From a virus, in the IMG/VR virus record IMGVR_UViG_3300044697_000046, positions 1 through 39,100 of that record: a stretch of DNA of 39,100 bases; one strand, written 5' to 3'. The notes under the pieces were generated by a model. The model saw only the letters and a list, made by a program, of their open reading frames with translations. It did not search any database and was not told the DNA's origin. Position numbers and translations under genes: made by a program. Below, piece after piece: positions 32,540 to 39,100 of this stretch. Every line of letters begins with the position of its first letter. Positions within the stretch are counted from its first letter, which is position 1.

Positions 32540-32712
32540 ATGACCACATAAAATCAATCTTAAGCTCTATAGCTTGCGAGCTTGACAACTTAGGGCATTA
32601 TATTTACACAGAATATAAAAATCAAAACGTCCCATTCGATGATGAAATAATGGATATATCAGGGGCAATAGAAGACATATCAAATTCAATAAGGAAGTAT
32701 GTCAATGATTGA
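32536..32712 (+). CDS. Small acidic helical protein
   Basis: 58 residues from the ATG at 32536 (MNDHIKSILSS), coupled to the previous gene; a longer frame starting at 32443 would read through that gene out of frame and is not chosen. Acidic, no family. Confidence 0.55.
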   Translation: MNDHIKSILSSIACELDNLGHYIYTEYKNQNVPFDDEIMDISGAIEDISNSIRKYVND

Positions 32713-33142
32713 AGATTTAAAAGATTTAACATATTTTGACATATTTACAGATAAAATGAAAAATGAATTTTATATTTACTGTAAAAGAATAATTATTCAA
32801 GGATTTATGAATAGAGCACTTTACGACCCTCATGACACCAATACTCTTGCAATATTTCAAATAATCAACAAAGAAAATCCTGAGCATGAAGCATGGGTGG
32901 AATTTAGAACATTTCCGTCTGATATTTTTTCAGGTTATGACATATCTCCAATAACCTTGGCCGAAATAATAAAAACATTAATGAGTATTTTATTTTATGA
33001 AAACCATAATATAGGCGAATGTACACAAGAAGAGTTTGAAAAAAAACTTCATCAGCACTACGAAAATTACAATAAAATATTTCATGAATATATTGATGAA
33101 AAAAAATGGAAGGAATTAAAAAATGACACACATAGCAATTAA
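32705..33142 (+). CDS. Hypothetical early protein
   Basis: 145 residues from the ATG at 32705; the ATG at 32699 lies too close to the AAGGA site. Helical with aromatic patches and PLEV-like HEAWVEFRTFPSDIFSGYDISP. No family recognised. Confidence 0.6.
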   Translation: MIEDLKDLTYFDIFTDKMKNEFYIYCKRIIIQGFMNRALYDPHDTNTLAIFQIINKENPEHEAWVEFRTFPSDIFSGYDISPITLAEIIKTLMSILFYENHNIGECTQEEFEKKLHQHYENYNKIFHEYIDEKKWKELKNDTHSN

Positions 33143-33353
33143 TGAGATTAAATTAGTTAAATTTTTTATGGAAACTCAAGATATGTTAAATAAACAAATT
33201 AAGGGTTGTGACGATATTGTTATGTTGCAAAAAATATCTTCTTTCCAGGATGGTATGGAGCATGTTAAAAAATTTATACAAAATAACGCCGAACCTGTTG
33301 TCACTAAAAGCGTGCCATTTCATAATTACGGCTTTACAATAAGGAACGATTAA
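33123..33353 (+). CDS. Hypothetical early protein
   Basis: 76 residues, mostly helical (IKLVKFFMETQDMLNKQIKG), with AAGGA upstream. Directly abuts the YopX-like gene. No family recognised. Confidence 0.55.
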   Translation: MTHIAINEIKLVKFFMETQDMLNKQIKGCDDIVMLQKISSFQDGMEHVKKFIQNNAEPVVTKSVPFHNYGFTIRND

Positions 33354-33731
33354 ATGACACGACCAATTAAATTTAGAGTCTATTATAAAGAAACACAAGA
33401 AATGATAAAATTCAGTCAATTTGAAATTATGAACAATTTATTTTCATTTAGAGAGCTAGTTAAAAATAAAAATAACTTAGATTGGATGCAATTCACCGGC
33501 CTTCACGATAAAAATGGCGTTGAAATTTACGAGGGTGATATATTGAAATACACTTTCATTTTCATGGAAGAAGAGCCAGTTATTTCACTGGGTGAGGTAA
33601 AATGTGAAGATGGATGTTTTTTGATGGATGATGAAGGTCTATGCAATTTTTCTATATCACCCAACAGTTGGATTGATGCAATAGAAGTAATCGGCAATAA
33701 ATTCGAAAACCCCGAACTTTTGGAGAAATAA
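33354..33731 (+). CDS. YopX family protein
   Basis: 125 residues with the typical order: IKFRVYYKETQEM, MQFTGLHDKNGVEIYEGDI (about 52-70), a beta-rich middle, and VIGNKFENPELLE at the end. A clear YopX member; the biochemical role is unknown. AAGGA upstream. Confidence 0.85.
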   Translation: MTRPIKFRVYYKETQEMIKFSQFEIMNNLFSFRELVKNKNNLDWMQFTGLHDKNGVEIYEGDILKYTFIFMEEEPVISLGEVKCEDGCFLMDDEGLCNFSISPNSWIDAIEVIGNKFENPELLEK

Positions 33732-33732
33732 A

Positions 33733-34071
33733 ATGTCTAATAAAAATCAACTATCAAGAATAATAGATGCGTTAGATACACATAACAATATATTAAATAA
33801 CATATGTAATATATTAATGGAGGAAAAGAAAAAGCCTATTTTAAAATGCATAATGGTGCAAGTTGACTATTTAGGGAGAGATATGATGAGGGTTCATAAA
33901 TGCATAACTCACGCCATGTCAGTAACATCATTTCCCCATTCAAGAAACGGCTATCAAGAAATAGTGCATACCTTTAATCACAGCGGATGTTGCGTAGACG
34001 TAGAAGATGTCTATACTGCAAAAAAAATTACCGAAGACAAAGACAAGGAGGAATTCTGGTGGATAAAATAA
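33733..34071 (+). CDS. Hypothetical early protein
   Basis: 112 residues, helical N-terminus then a short basic region (HKCITHAM) with several H and C. Stop overlaps the next gene. No family recognised. Confidence 0.55.
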   Translation: MSNKNQLSRIIDALDTHNNILNNICNILMEEKKKPILKCIMVQVDYLGRDMMRVHKCITHAMSVTSFPHSRNGYQEIVHTFNHSGCCVDVEDVYTAKKITEDKDKEEFWWIK

Positions 34072-34295
34072 TAACAGACCAAGACCTAATAGCCAAACAG
34101 GCTGCGATTATACAAGCGCAAGAAATTTTAATAAATTCATTAAAATATGAGTCTAATAATATAGAAAATAGCAACAAGGAATTGCAGCAAGAAATATCCA
34201 TTGTAAATGTTTTATTAAATATGAAGCAAGAATATATTTTAAAGCTCAAAAAACGCCCAAAATTCATCATGATAATTAACAGGAGAAAGAAGTAA
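34059..34295 (+). CDS. Small coiled-coil protein (GTG start)
   Basis: 78 residues from the GTG at 34059, preceded by AAGGAGG; the upstream frame to 33987 (arginine-rich) lies inside the previous gene and lacks a site. Coiled coil at about 10-60 ([20 protein letters not shown]), basic end. Confidence 0.6.
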   Translation: MDKIITDQDLIAKQAAIIQAQEILINSLKYESNNIENSNKELQQEISIVNVLLNMKQEYILKLKKRPKFIMIINRRKK

Positions 34296-34720
34296 TGGCT
34301 ACTTTTCTAGAAGCAATGCAAGCATTAAAAGAAGGTTACACCATTTTAGCAAGATGTCCTCATCATACTTTTGCTATGAAAAATGGAATAATTGATTTTA
34401 AAAATCCAGAATTAGTAAAAAAATACTATCCAGATGCTAAGCCATCTTTTGAGCAAGAGGAGATAGATGGAGAGTGGGATATTATGGAAAACAATAAATA
34501 TCTAGAGGAAAAAATAGAGCATGGTGATTTTACTATAAGAACTCAAAATTGCTTATTACAACTTGGGATTTCCACTATTTCTGATTTAATTAAATTTACT
34601 GAAGCTGAGCTATATAAAACCCCTAATTTAGGAAAAAAATCATTAAGAGAAATAAAAGAAACTTTAGCAGAGAAAGGCCTTAAGCTTAAAGAATACGAAA
34701 ACATAAGGAAAGATAAATAA
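34295..34720 (+). CDS. DUF2829-like domain fused to an RNA polymerase alpha C-terminal domain
   Basis: 141 residues. Residues 1-64 ([11 protein letters not shown] ... GEWDIM) resemble the DUF2829-like repeats at 5276. Residues 72-134 align without gaps with the alpha CTD of RNA polymerase (TIRTQNCL ... [13 protein letters not shown]). R82, N85, C86, G113, K115, S116 and E119 correspond to E. coli R265, N268, C269, G296, K298, S299 and E302, the DNA-binding determinants for UP elements. It could bind promoter DNA or host transcription factors, or compete with host alpha. The alpha assignment is firm; the N-terminal call is weak. TAATG coupling upstream. Confidence 0.85.
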   Translation: MATFLEAMQALKEGYTILARCPHHTFAMKNGIIDFKNPELVKKYYPDAKPSFEQEEIDGEWDIMENNKYLEEKIEHGDFTIRTQNCLLQLGISTISDLIKFTEAELYKTPNLGKKSLREIKETLAEKGLKLKEYENIRKDK

Positions 34721-34902
34721 TGTATGGCGCAATAAAATACTCAAATTACTGCAAATATTGTAAAAAACACATGGGATATGGCCAAGCATATAGCACATAT
34801 ATGTTCCCTGATGAGCAATATATTATCTGTGCAAAATGCGAAGATGAGAAAGAGCAGGAAAGAATAAAACAACAAACGGAATCTTTAATGCGGGAAAATT
34901 AA
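34720..34902 (+). CDS. Small zinc-finger protein
   Basis: 60 residues: CKYCKKH (11-17) and CAKCEDEKEQ (37-46), a four-cysteine site with a charged helical tail. Coupled to the alpha-CTD fusion gene (TAATG), so possibly a partner. Confidence 0.6.
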   Translation: MYGAIKYSNYCKYCKKHMGYGQAYSTYMFPDEQYIICAKCEDEKEQERIKQQTESLMREN

Positions 34903-34937
34903 TGCTATAATCACTCCGTCAACCAACGGAGTGAATT
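34883..34937 (+). promoter_or_regulatory. Promoter and RBS-sequestering hairpin
   Basis: -10 TATAAT at 34906-34911 with a weak -35 (CTTTAA/TTTAAT, near 34883). Just after it CACTCCGT (34912-34919) pairs perfectly over 8 bp with ACGGAGTG (34926-34933). The 3' arm contains the GGAG ribosome site of the next gene. This could be a translational switch or a DNA operator. Confidence 0.6.
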
Positions 34938-35174
34938 ATGCAAGACTTACTAGACGTATCAACCAGCAAACACCTAAACCGCGCCAGAGATAACAAAGAA
35001 ATCGAAAAGACATTCAATCGTATCGATGAACTGATAGCCGCTGCAAAGGTAACCCGCATCACGCTATCAGGAAAAATGTACAGCGAGATAACCTCCCATT
35101 TCCCAACCGATATGCGCATGCATATGCTAGATGGTTTTCAGTACAAAGATTCAACAATCATCCCGCTAAAATAA
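34938..35174 (+). CDS. Hypothetical protein behind its own promoter
   Basis: 78 residues, helical start (LDVSTSKHLNRARDNKEIEK) and mixed end. Its ribosome site is within the upstream hairpin. If it binds its own leader it would be self-regulated, but this is unproven. No family recognised. Confidence 0.6.
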   Translation: MQDLLDVSTSKHLNRARDNKEIEKTFNRIDELIAAAKVTRITLSGKMYSEITSHFPTDMRMHMLDGFQYKDSTIIPLK

Positions 35175-35178
35175 CAAT

Positions 35179-35577
35179 ATGACGTCCGCTAAAGTAACTG
35201 AATCCCAAGTCCAAAAAGCCGTTTGCGATTACATTCGGCTACAATATCCAAATATTTTATTCATCTCAGATACAAGTGGCCTAAAAACGTCTATAGGCGT
35301 TGCTAAGCAGCTTAAATCACTACGAAGCTGTAGAGGCATCCCCGACCTCATCATCTTGCAGCCTAACGCTATTTACCACGGTTTATGCATCGAAATTAAG
35401 CGCTCAAAAGACGAAGTTTTTACAAAAAGCGGTGAGCTTCGAAATTCCATGCACATTAAGGAGCAATTTGGAATTCTAGCCCACCTCTCATCATTGGGTT
35501 ATTTTTGCTCATTCGGATGCGGTTTAGATGACTGCATCCGAATAATTGATAAATATATGTTGACTAGCCAGTTTTAA
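35179..35577 (+). CDS. VRR-NUC domain nuclease
   Basis: 132 residues, the length of a stand-alone VRR-NUC (PD-(D/E)XK) domain. Catalytic residues: D56 in GIPDLII and E72/K74 in CIEIKR, with an N-terminal TESQVQKAV helix (E8) and C-terminal EQFGILAHLSSLGY. These phage nucleases are Holliday-junction/flap-type. It probably processes recombination intermediates or replication forks with Sak4 and SSB. Four bases after the previous stop. Confidence 0.88.
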   Translation: MTSAKVTESQVQKAVCDYIRLQYPNILFISDTSGLKTSIGVAKQLKSLRSCRGIPDLIILQPNAIYHGLCIEIKRSKDEVFTKSGELRNSMHIKEQFGILAHLSSLGYFCSFGCGLDDCIRIIDKYMLTSQF

Positions 35578-35587
35578 TGGCATTAAT

Positions 35588-35607
35588 AATTCGTACAAAT
35601 TCGTACA
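35588..35607. repeat. Tandem 10-base direct repeat
   Basis: AATTCGTACA occurs twice without a gap, just after the VRR-NUC stop and before the convergent zinc-protein gene. Each unit has GTAC. It may be a binding site; there is no terminator hairpin. Confidence 0.5.
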
Positions 35608-35658
35608 TTATTCAATAACCATATAACTAATGAGTATGTACCAGTAATAAATTAAAAC

Positions 35659-36063
35659 TCAAGGAATGTAGTGAGATTTGCAAAACCATGATTCGCTGCC
35701 AAGATGAGCGAATGTTCCAATTTTTGTACAATTTCCACCCTCAGGGTCAAAGCCTCGGCAGCCAAGGTGGTTTGGAATTTTCGACGCTTCATTCAATTTC
35801 GTACCGCATTTTTTTTTGGATTCTTGCAGAGAACTTTGAGCAAGAGAAAGAAGGCTTGTAGCATAATCTCTGATAATTTTTGAGGGGGTGGATTCGATGA
35901 TATCTAGCAATCTGTGTATCTGAGATTGCCAGCCGTTGAGCTCTTGTTGACGTTTGTGAAGCCATTCTTCCTGTGGTGAATATTGTTTCTTTTTCGTCTC
36001 GCCATAACCACAATCACAGCTATGACCTTGGTAAAACCCTTGACATTCTTTGCACTTTTTCAT
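35659..36063 (-). CDS. Zinc-binding protein with helical middle
   Basis: 134 residues. The N-terminus has C4, C7, C16 and C18 (KKCKECQGFYQGHSCDCG), then a helix and a C-terminal C-x11-C-like segment (LGCRGFDPEGGNCTK ... WFCKSH). The pattern suggests two zinc sites. It lies after the rep gene on the minus strand, with AGGAG. Function not recognised. Confidence 0.65.
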   Translation of the reverse strand: MKKCKECQGFYQGHSCDCGYGETKKKQYSPQEEWLHKRQQELNGWQSQIHRLLDIIESTPSKIIRDYATSLLSLAQSSLQESKKKCGTKLNEASKIPNHLGCRGFDPEGGNCTKIGTFAHLGSESWFCKSHYIP

Positions 36064-36119
36064 CGCTTAAACTCCTGTTTTTCCATGCGATATTTAGTAG
36101 AATCAATATGTTACATAAT

Positions 36120-36935
36120 TTATTCTTCTTTTGCAACCTCCCTTTTAAAATTTAATTCGCCGTAGTACTGCTCGCAATTTGTTTTGTTAAATAATGTTTT
36201 TGGCCGCAAATATTTTTTCATCGTTATATCATCGTTCCATTCCCTGCATTTCTTTGCAATGATGGCTCGTAGGTTTTGCATTGTTATCCCGCTTTGCAAT
36301 CTAGCGATGATTAAATCCAGGTTTGAATCTTCAGCTCGATAAAAACGTCCGGTCTTTTCGTTCAAAAAATTCAAAACTTCAATTGCATCATTTTTAAACA
36401 AGCTGCGTGATGTCGACTGCGAAGTCGACAAAGCACGTAGTGCTAAATTACTGTTACTGTTACTGTTACTGTTACTGGTTTGGCATACCGTTTCGATACG
36501 GTCTTGAAACGGTTTCAAAATTTGTACAGTTTCGGGGTTGTTGGCATGTTTGCAGAATTCAATGATGGCGCGGGCTAGCTTGCCTTTTACGATACTTTTG
36601 TCCGGTATCTGATTGAATAATTTTAATGCAGCCTTGACGGTATTGGGGTTTTCTAGCTGATTGTGTTTTAGGAAGTTATTTATCAACACTATCGAGTACC
36701 CTTCGCAAACCGTTATGAAACCGTTTCGAAACAGTTCCTTATACCCTTTCGATACCCTTTCCAAGCCCCATTTCATGTCGCTTGCAGCGTATTCTATTGG
36801 AAGTTCAAAACATCCGAGCATGTTTCCATGTTTGCAGGTTAAAATATAAACAAATAACATCTTTGCATCATCGCTTAATGCTTTAAATTTTGGATTCCCC
36901 CAGATGGAGCGTTCAATTTTTGCATAGATTCCCAT
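36120..36935 (-). CDS. Replication protein with Phg_2220_C domain
   Basis: 271 residues. The N-terminal about 120 (FKALSDDAKMLFVYIL, GFITV) is a winged-helix-like region as in lambda O or DnaD-type initiators. A linker with (SN)5 near 156-166 follows. The C-terminal part, VLNFLNEKTGRFYR through EWNDDITMKKYLRPKTLFN, is the conserved phage C-terminal domain of replication proteins (Phg_2220_C, PF09524). The linker codons carry repeats that may be the origin. TAATG coupling upstream. Confidence 0.85.
   Translation of the reverse strand: MGIYAKIERSIWGNPKFKALSDDAKMLFVYILTCKHGNMLGCFELPIEYAASDMKWGLERVSKGYKELFRNGFITVCEGYSIVLINNFLKHNQLENPNTVKAALKLFNQIPDKSIVKGKLARAIIEFCKHANNPETVQILKPFQDRIETVCQTSNSNSNSNSNLALRALSTSQSTSRSLFKNDAIEVLNFLNEKTGRFYRAEDSNLDLIIARLQSGITMQNLRAIIAKKCREWNDDITMKKYLRPKTLFNKTNCEQYYGELNFKREVAKEE
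36411..36477. other. Candidate replication origin: hairpins plus five iterons inside the rep gene
   Basis: An 8-bp perfect hairpin (TGTCGACT-GCGA-AGTCGACA, 36411-36430) is next to AGCAC-GTA-GTGCT (36432-36444) and five tandem copies of TTACTG (36448-36477). The repeats encode the SN linker between the two domains of the replication protein. In lambda the origin iterons lie in the O gene at the same kind of linker. Inference only. Confidence 0.5.
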
Positions 36936-37144
36936 TATATCTCCCTGCTCCTATCTTCGGCTTCTTTTCTACGGTTCATTATTTTTTGCCTATAATTCGC
37001 CATTAGTTTTCGGTGGCATTCCTTGCAAACATTGCTAACTGTATAACGTTGGTCAATATGACCGTATTTGCAAGGTTTCCCAGTAAAGTAAAGCTTTAGG
37101 CCATCATGAATGGCTTGCTGCCTCGGTACAATTTCATGTTGCAT
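36935..37144 (-). CDS. Small Cys/His protein (HNH-like first half)
   Basis: 69 residues from the ATG at 37144, which has AGGAG; the frame to 37171 does not. GKPCKYGHIDQRYTVSNVCKECHR matches the metal-binding front part of phage HNH-type proteins (C---GH ... C--CH), but the HNH catalytic section is missing. Leads the three-gene minus operon. Confidence 0.6.
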   Translation of the reverse strand: MQHEIVPRQQAIHDGLKLYFTGKPCKYGHIDQRYTVSNVCKECHRKLMANYRQKIMNRRKEAEDRSREI

Positions 37145-37214
37145 AATTATCTCCTCTGTAACCTTGCACACTAACTATATTTGAATGAAATAGCAAGTCG
37201 TTTTTATAATTTTG

Positions 37215-37251
37215 ATTTTATGTTGATATTCACATAAAATGATTTTGGAAT
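37215..37251 (+). promoter_or_regulatory. Conserved 28-bp operator, copy 2, before the HTH gene
   Basis: Bases 37215-37242 share the motif ATTTTATGTTGAYATT ... TAAAATGA. Here the inverted repeat is strongest (ATTTTATGT/ACATAAAAT, 9 bp). TTGATA (37223-37228) serves as -35 with a weak -10 (TGGAAT near 37246). It is immediately upstream of the HTH regulator, as for autoregulation. Confidence 0.75.
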
Positions 37252-37265
37252 AATTGGGGTTCAAT

Positions 37266-37763
37266 ATGAAAAATTTAAAAAGTAAAGGCAGGCCCTCTAA
37301 GGCTGAGATGTCGCCAGTTGCATTAGATGAAATTAAAAAATTTTTTGATGGCTATGCAAGCTTAAGAGCGGCTGCAAAAGTATTGGGCGTTTCTAGCACG
37401 GCGGCTTGGTCTTGGCGCCATGGGAAATTTAGACCGAAAGAAAAATATGTTAATAAAATGATTAAGCTTTCAAAAGGAGCCGTATCGAAAGATAAACTCA
37501 TGCATCAATTACCTAATAAACAACAGCAATATAATTCATTCTTAGACTATATGATGATTGTTCATATTAAACCAAAAGCAGATATCATGGGCTTAAAAGA
37601 TGTTGATTATTATAATAACTATACGCATCCTAAGGTTAAAAAGATTATTGAAAAGTATTCACTAAGTGAAATTGATATTCCTTTACTGCATGCTTTTTAC
37701 GGCGAGAGCTTAGATTATTGGATTAACATTGTTAAAAATTTTAATTTTACAATTTTATGTTGA
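37266..37763 (+). CDS. HTH transcription regulator (candidate repressor)
   Basis: 165 residues. RPSKAEMSPVALDEIKKFF then the helix-turn-helix SLRAAAKVLGVSSTAAWSWRHGKFRP (about 34-59), a Cro/YdaS-like pattern. The C-terminal part (LSEIDIPLLHAFYGESLDYW) is probably for oligomerisation. Start at the ATG at 37266; TTG at 37254 would be too close to the likely transcript start. It is the best candidate to bind the 28-bp operators, one of which is its own. Confidence 0.75.
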   Translation: MKNLKSKGRPSKAEMSPVALDEIKKFFDGYASLRAAAKVLGVSSTAAWSWRHGKFRPKEKYVNKMIKLSKGAVSKDKLMHQLPNKQQQYNSFLDYMMIVHIKPKADIMGLKDVDYYNNYTHPKVKKIIEKYSLSEIDIPLLHAFYGESLDYWINIVKNFNFTILC

Positions 37764-37787
37764 CATTAACTTAAAATGAGTTATCAT
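37752..37787 (+). promoter_or_regulatory. Promoter with conserved 28-bp operator (copy 3), for the recombination operon
   Basis: -35 TTGACA (37760-37765) and -10 TATCAT (37782-37787), 16 bases apart, as in the NAD promoter. The 28-bp block is 37752-37779, beginning over the last codons of the HTH gene. The likely transcript start (about 37794) falls at the 5' arm of the first leader hairpin. Confidence 0.8.
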
Positions 37788-37792
37788 AACAA

Positions 37793-38040
37793 TGACGGCG
37801 TAAATATTAACGATGTTTGTCTAATAGAAAACATTTTAATTACAGCTTACACTAACCACGCCGTCAATAATTTATGTTGAGAGGTGCGCGGCCGTTTATT
37901 CCTTGGCGGTGATACTCCAATTTGCCAGTATTGGGCGCTAAACTGGCTTTTAATATTACTGGGAAATCTTTTGCTAGGGTCGCATTCTATCACCTTCGGT
38001 AATAAGCAAGAGATTTCCTTCTAGTATTAACTCACAAAAA
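37793..38040 (+). ncRNA. Structured 5' leader / possible riboregulator of the Sak4 operon
   Basis: The 250-base gene-free leader contains a 9-bp helix closing TGACGGCGT (37793-37801) to ACGCCGTCA (37858-37866). Two mutually exclusive hairpins follow: CCAAT/ATTGG (37917-37934) and GCCAGT/ACTGGC (37924-37947), the latter followed by TTTT. A 14-bp helix with one G-U joins GGAAATCTTTTGCT (37962-37975) to AGCAAGAGATTTCC (38005-38018), 32 bases ahead of the start codon. This looks like an attenuator or a small RNA; I do not recognise a known riboswitch. Confidence 0.55.
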
Positions 38041-38050
38041 GGAATGTTGT

Positions 38051-38938
38051 ATGAAAAAGTTAAAAGGAGCTAAAGCTTCTGACTTATCCGTTAAAGACCC
38101 ACGTTTAACTATGCTATTATTTGGTGACCCGAAAGTTGGTAAATCAACATGCGGTCTAAGTTTTCCCAATGCATTTATATTTGACGTAGAGCGCATAACT
38201 AAAGTAAGCGCTGAGCATTTATCGCTTGCTCAAGAAAATAATAGCTGGATTAGTTATCCTGATTCAATAGATGAAATTCTTGAAGATATCAAAGAACTCA
38301 TGAGCAGCAAGCATGAATATAAAACTATCGTAATTGACTCATTAAGTGCAATTTATAGTGATTTGCTTTTGCAAAAAGAAAAGCTTGTAGGTTCTGAATT
38401 TGGCCGTCATATTGCAGAAGCAAATAAAGATATAAAACGTTTAATGTCGCTTCTATTTAAAATAGACATGAATGTTATTATTATCTGCCATTCGAAAACA
38501 AAATACGCTAAAGGTGGCGGAATGGTCGTAGAGGGCATGACATTTGATGTTTACGAAAAGCTTGGGTATGCTGTCGGTACAATATTAGAAATTCAGGCTA
38601 GAGGCTCTAAACGTGTGGCTTTAGTAAAGGGTTCTTGGTATAAAAATTCATTCTTGATGGGTGATAGTTTCGATTTTTCATACGATGAAATAAAGAAAAG
38701 ATTCAATTCTAATCGTTTAGAGTTAGAATCTGAACAAATAGAATTGGCTGATGATATTCTATTGAAAGAGCTTAATTCATTAATGGAATTATTCAGCATC
38801 ACAGCCGATATACAAGAAAAATGGCTAGATAAATTTAAGGTTGATAGATTTGAAGATATGGCGAAGGTTGATATGGAAACAATTATTAAATCAATAAACG
38901 ATAAATTTAACAGAATCAAGGAGGTTTCAAATGTTTAG
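38051..38938 (+). CDS. Sak4-like RecA-fold ATPase (single-strand annealing recombination)
   Basis: 295 residues, single domain. Walker A GDPKVGKST (25-33), Walker B strand TIVIDSLSAI (D96), and a sensor-like IIICHSK (about 141-147). This pattern (AAA_24, PF13479) is that of phage Sak4 annealases, which work with an SSB to repair and recombine phage DNA. The SSB gene follows with an 8-base overlap. RBS AAAAAGGA. Some PF13479 members have other roles; the SSB neighbour supports this one. Confidence 0.85.
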   Translation: MKKLKGAKASDLSVKDPRLTMLLFGDPKVGKSTCGLSFPNAFIFDVERITKVSAEHLSLAQENNSWISYPDSIDEILEDIKELMSSKHEYKTIVIDSLSAIYSDLLLQKEKLVGSEFGRHIAEANKDIKRLMSLLFKIDMNVIIICHSKTKYAKGGGMVVEGMTFDVYEKLGYAVGTILEIQARGSKRVALVKGSWYKNSFLMGDSFDFSYDEIKKRFNSNRLELESEQIELADDILLKELNSLMELFSITADIQEKWLDKFKVDRFEDMAKVDMETIIKSINDKFNRIKEVSNV

Positions 38939-39100
38939 ACCACGACAAATTAGTCAACAAGAACGACAGAAGGCCATTGATGAGAAAGGTAAATTTTTTG
39001 CTGAAGGATTATGCGATTTTCAAGTCTTATCTGTCTCAGAAAAGAGGTCGCAAGCAGGTAATGATATGCTTGAGATTGGTATGATGGTTTGGGATAAAGA
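38931..39100 (+). CDS. Single-stranded DNA-binding protein (5' part; continues at base 1)
   Basis: Starts at the ATG at 38931, overlapping the end of the Sak4 gene by 8 bases, with AAGGAGG upstream. The reading frame runs to the contig end and continues in frame at base 3 of the window. The complete product is 152 residues beginning MFRPRQISQQERQK. The 127-base overlap (38974-39100) is the same DNA as 1-127 and must be counted once. Confidence 0.8.
   Translation, partial: MFRPRQISQQERQKAIDEKGKFFAEGLCDFQVLSVSEKRSQAGNDMLEIGMMVWDK
38974..39100. repeat. Terminal direct repeat, copy 2
   Basis: Exact copy of bases 1-127. See copy 1: it marks the circular join of the assembly. Confidence 0.97.

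Noticed and set aside
36448-36477. CRISPR-like array
   Set aside because: The hexamers are tandem with no spacers and are part of the rep coding frame.
35659-37171. HNH homing endonuclease in the minus-strand operon
   Set aside because: The protein at 36935-37144 has the Cys/His front part but no HNH catalytic section, so endonuclease activity is not supported.
37254-37265. TTG start for the HTH gene
   Set aside because: It would lie at or before the expected transcript start; the ATG at 37266 is preferred.
1-39100. Prophage or integrative element
   Set aside because: No integrase, excisionase, attachment repeat or flanking host gene is visible, and the molecule closes as a circle.

Overview
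This window is almost certainly the complete genome of a P22/Sf6-like tailed phage (podovirus type) recovered as a circular assembly. The last 127 bases repeat the first 127 exactly, so about 38,973 bases are unique and the gene for a single-stranded-DNA-binding protein runs across the join. The evidence for a P22-like virus is the late gene order on the minus strand: small terminase (Sf6 gp1 type), large terminase, portal, scaffold, coat, gp4-like and gp10-like tail accessory factors, then ejection-type proteins. The sequence is AT-rich. The RNA polymerase alpha-like domain and the P22-type morphogenesis genes suggest a gammaproteobacterial host, but nothing here fixes the genus. I see no integrase, and the only clear candidate repressor is one HTH protein.

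Layout. (1) 38051-39100 joined to 1-1255, plus strand: a Sak4-like recombination ATPase, an SSB, a small membrane protein and a von Willebrand A domain protein, behind a long structured leader. (2) 1256-1979: an RNA cluster with one clean tRNA-Asn and several tRNA-like elements that do not fold as normal cloverleaves. (3) 2162-2970, minus: GH24 endolysin and a tail-anchored membrane protein. (4) 2979-6451, plus: a promoter/operator, then PRPP-synthetase-like, NAMPT-like and a two-repeat DUF2829-like protein. This looks like an NAD+ reconstitution operon of the NARP1 type, with a possible Tad2-like neighbour. (5) 28176 down to 6452, minus: packaging, head, tail, ejection and fibre genes, then four very small genes. 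(6) 28306-35577, plus: about 29 small early/accessory genes (zinc-finger, Lar-like, YopX-like, DUF1737-like and membrane proteins), including a fusion of a DUF2829-like domain to an RNA polymerase alpha C-terminal domain, and a VRR-NUC nuclease. (7) 37144 down to 35659, minus: a small Cys/His protein, a replication protein with an iteron-like array inside its gene, and a zinc protein. (8) 37266-37763, plus: an HTH regulator.

Regulation. A conserved 28-bp promoter/operator occurs three times, ahead of the HTH regulator, the recombination operon and the NAD operon, which suggests one regulon with autoregulation. A different 18-bp inverted repeat lies at both likely late promoters, before the small terminase gene and before the tail-fibre genes. 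Together these suggest an early/late switch. The NAD operon and the zinc-protein array are the most likely counter-defence regions.
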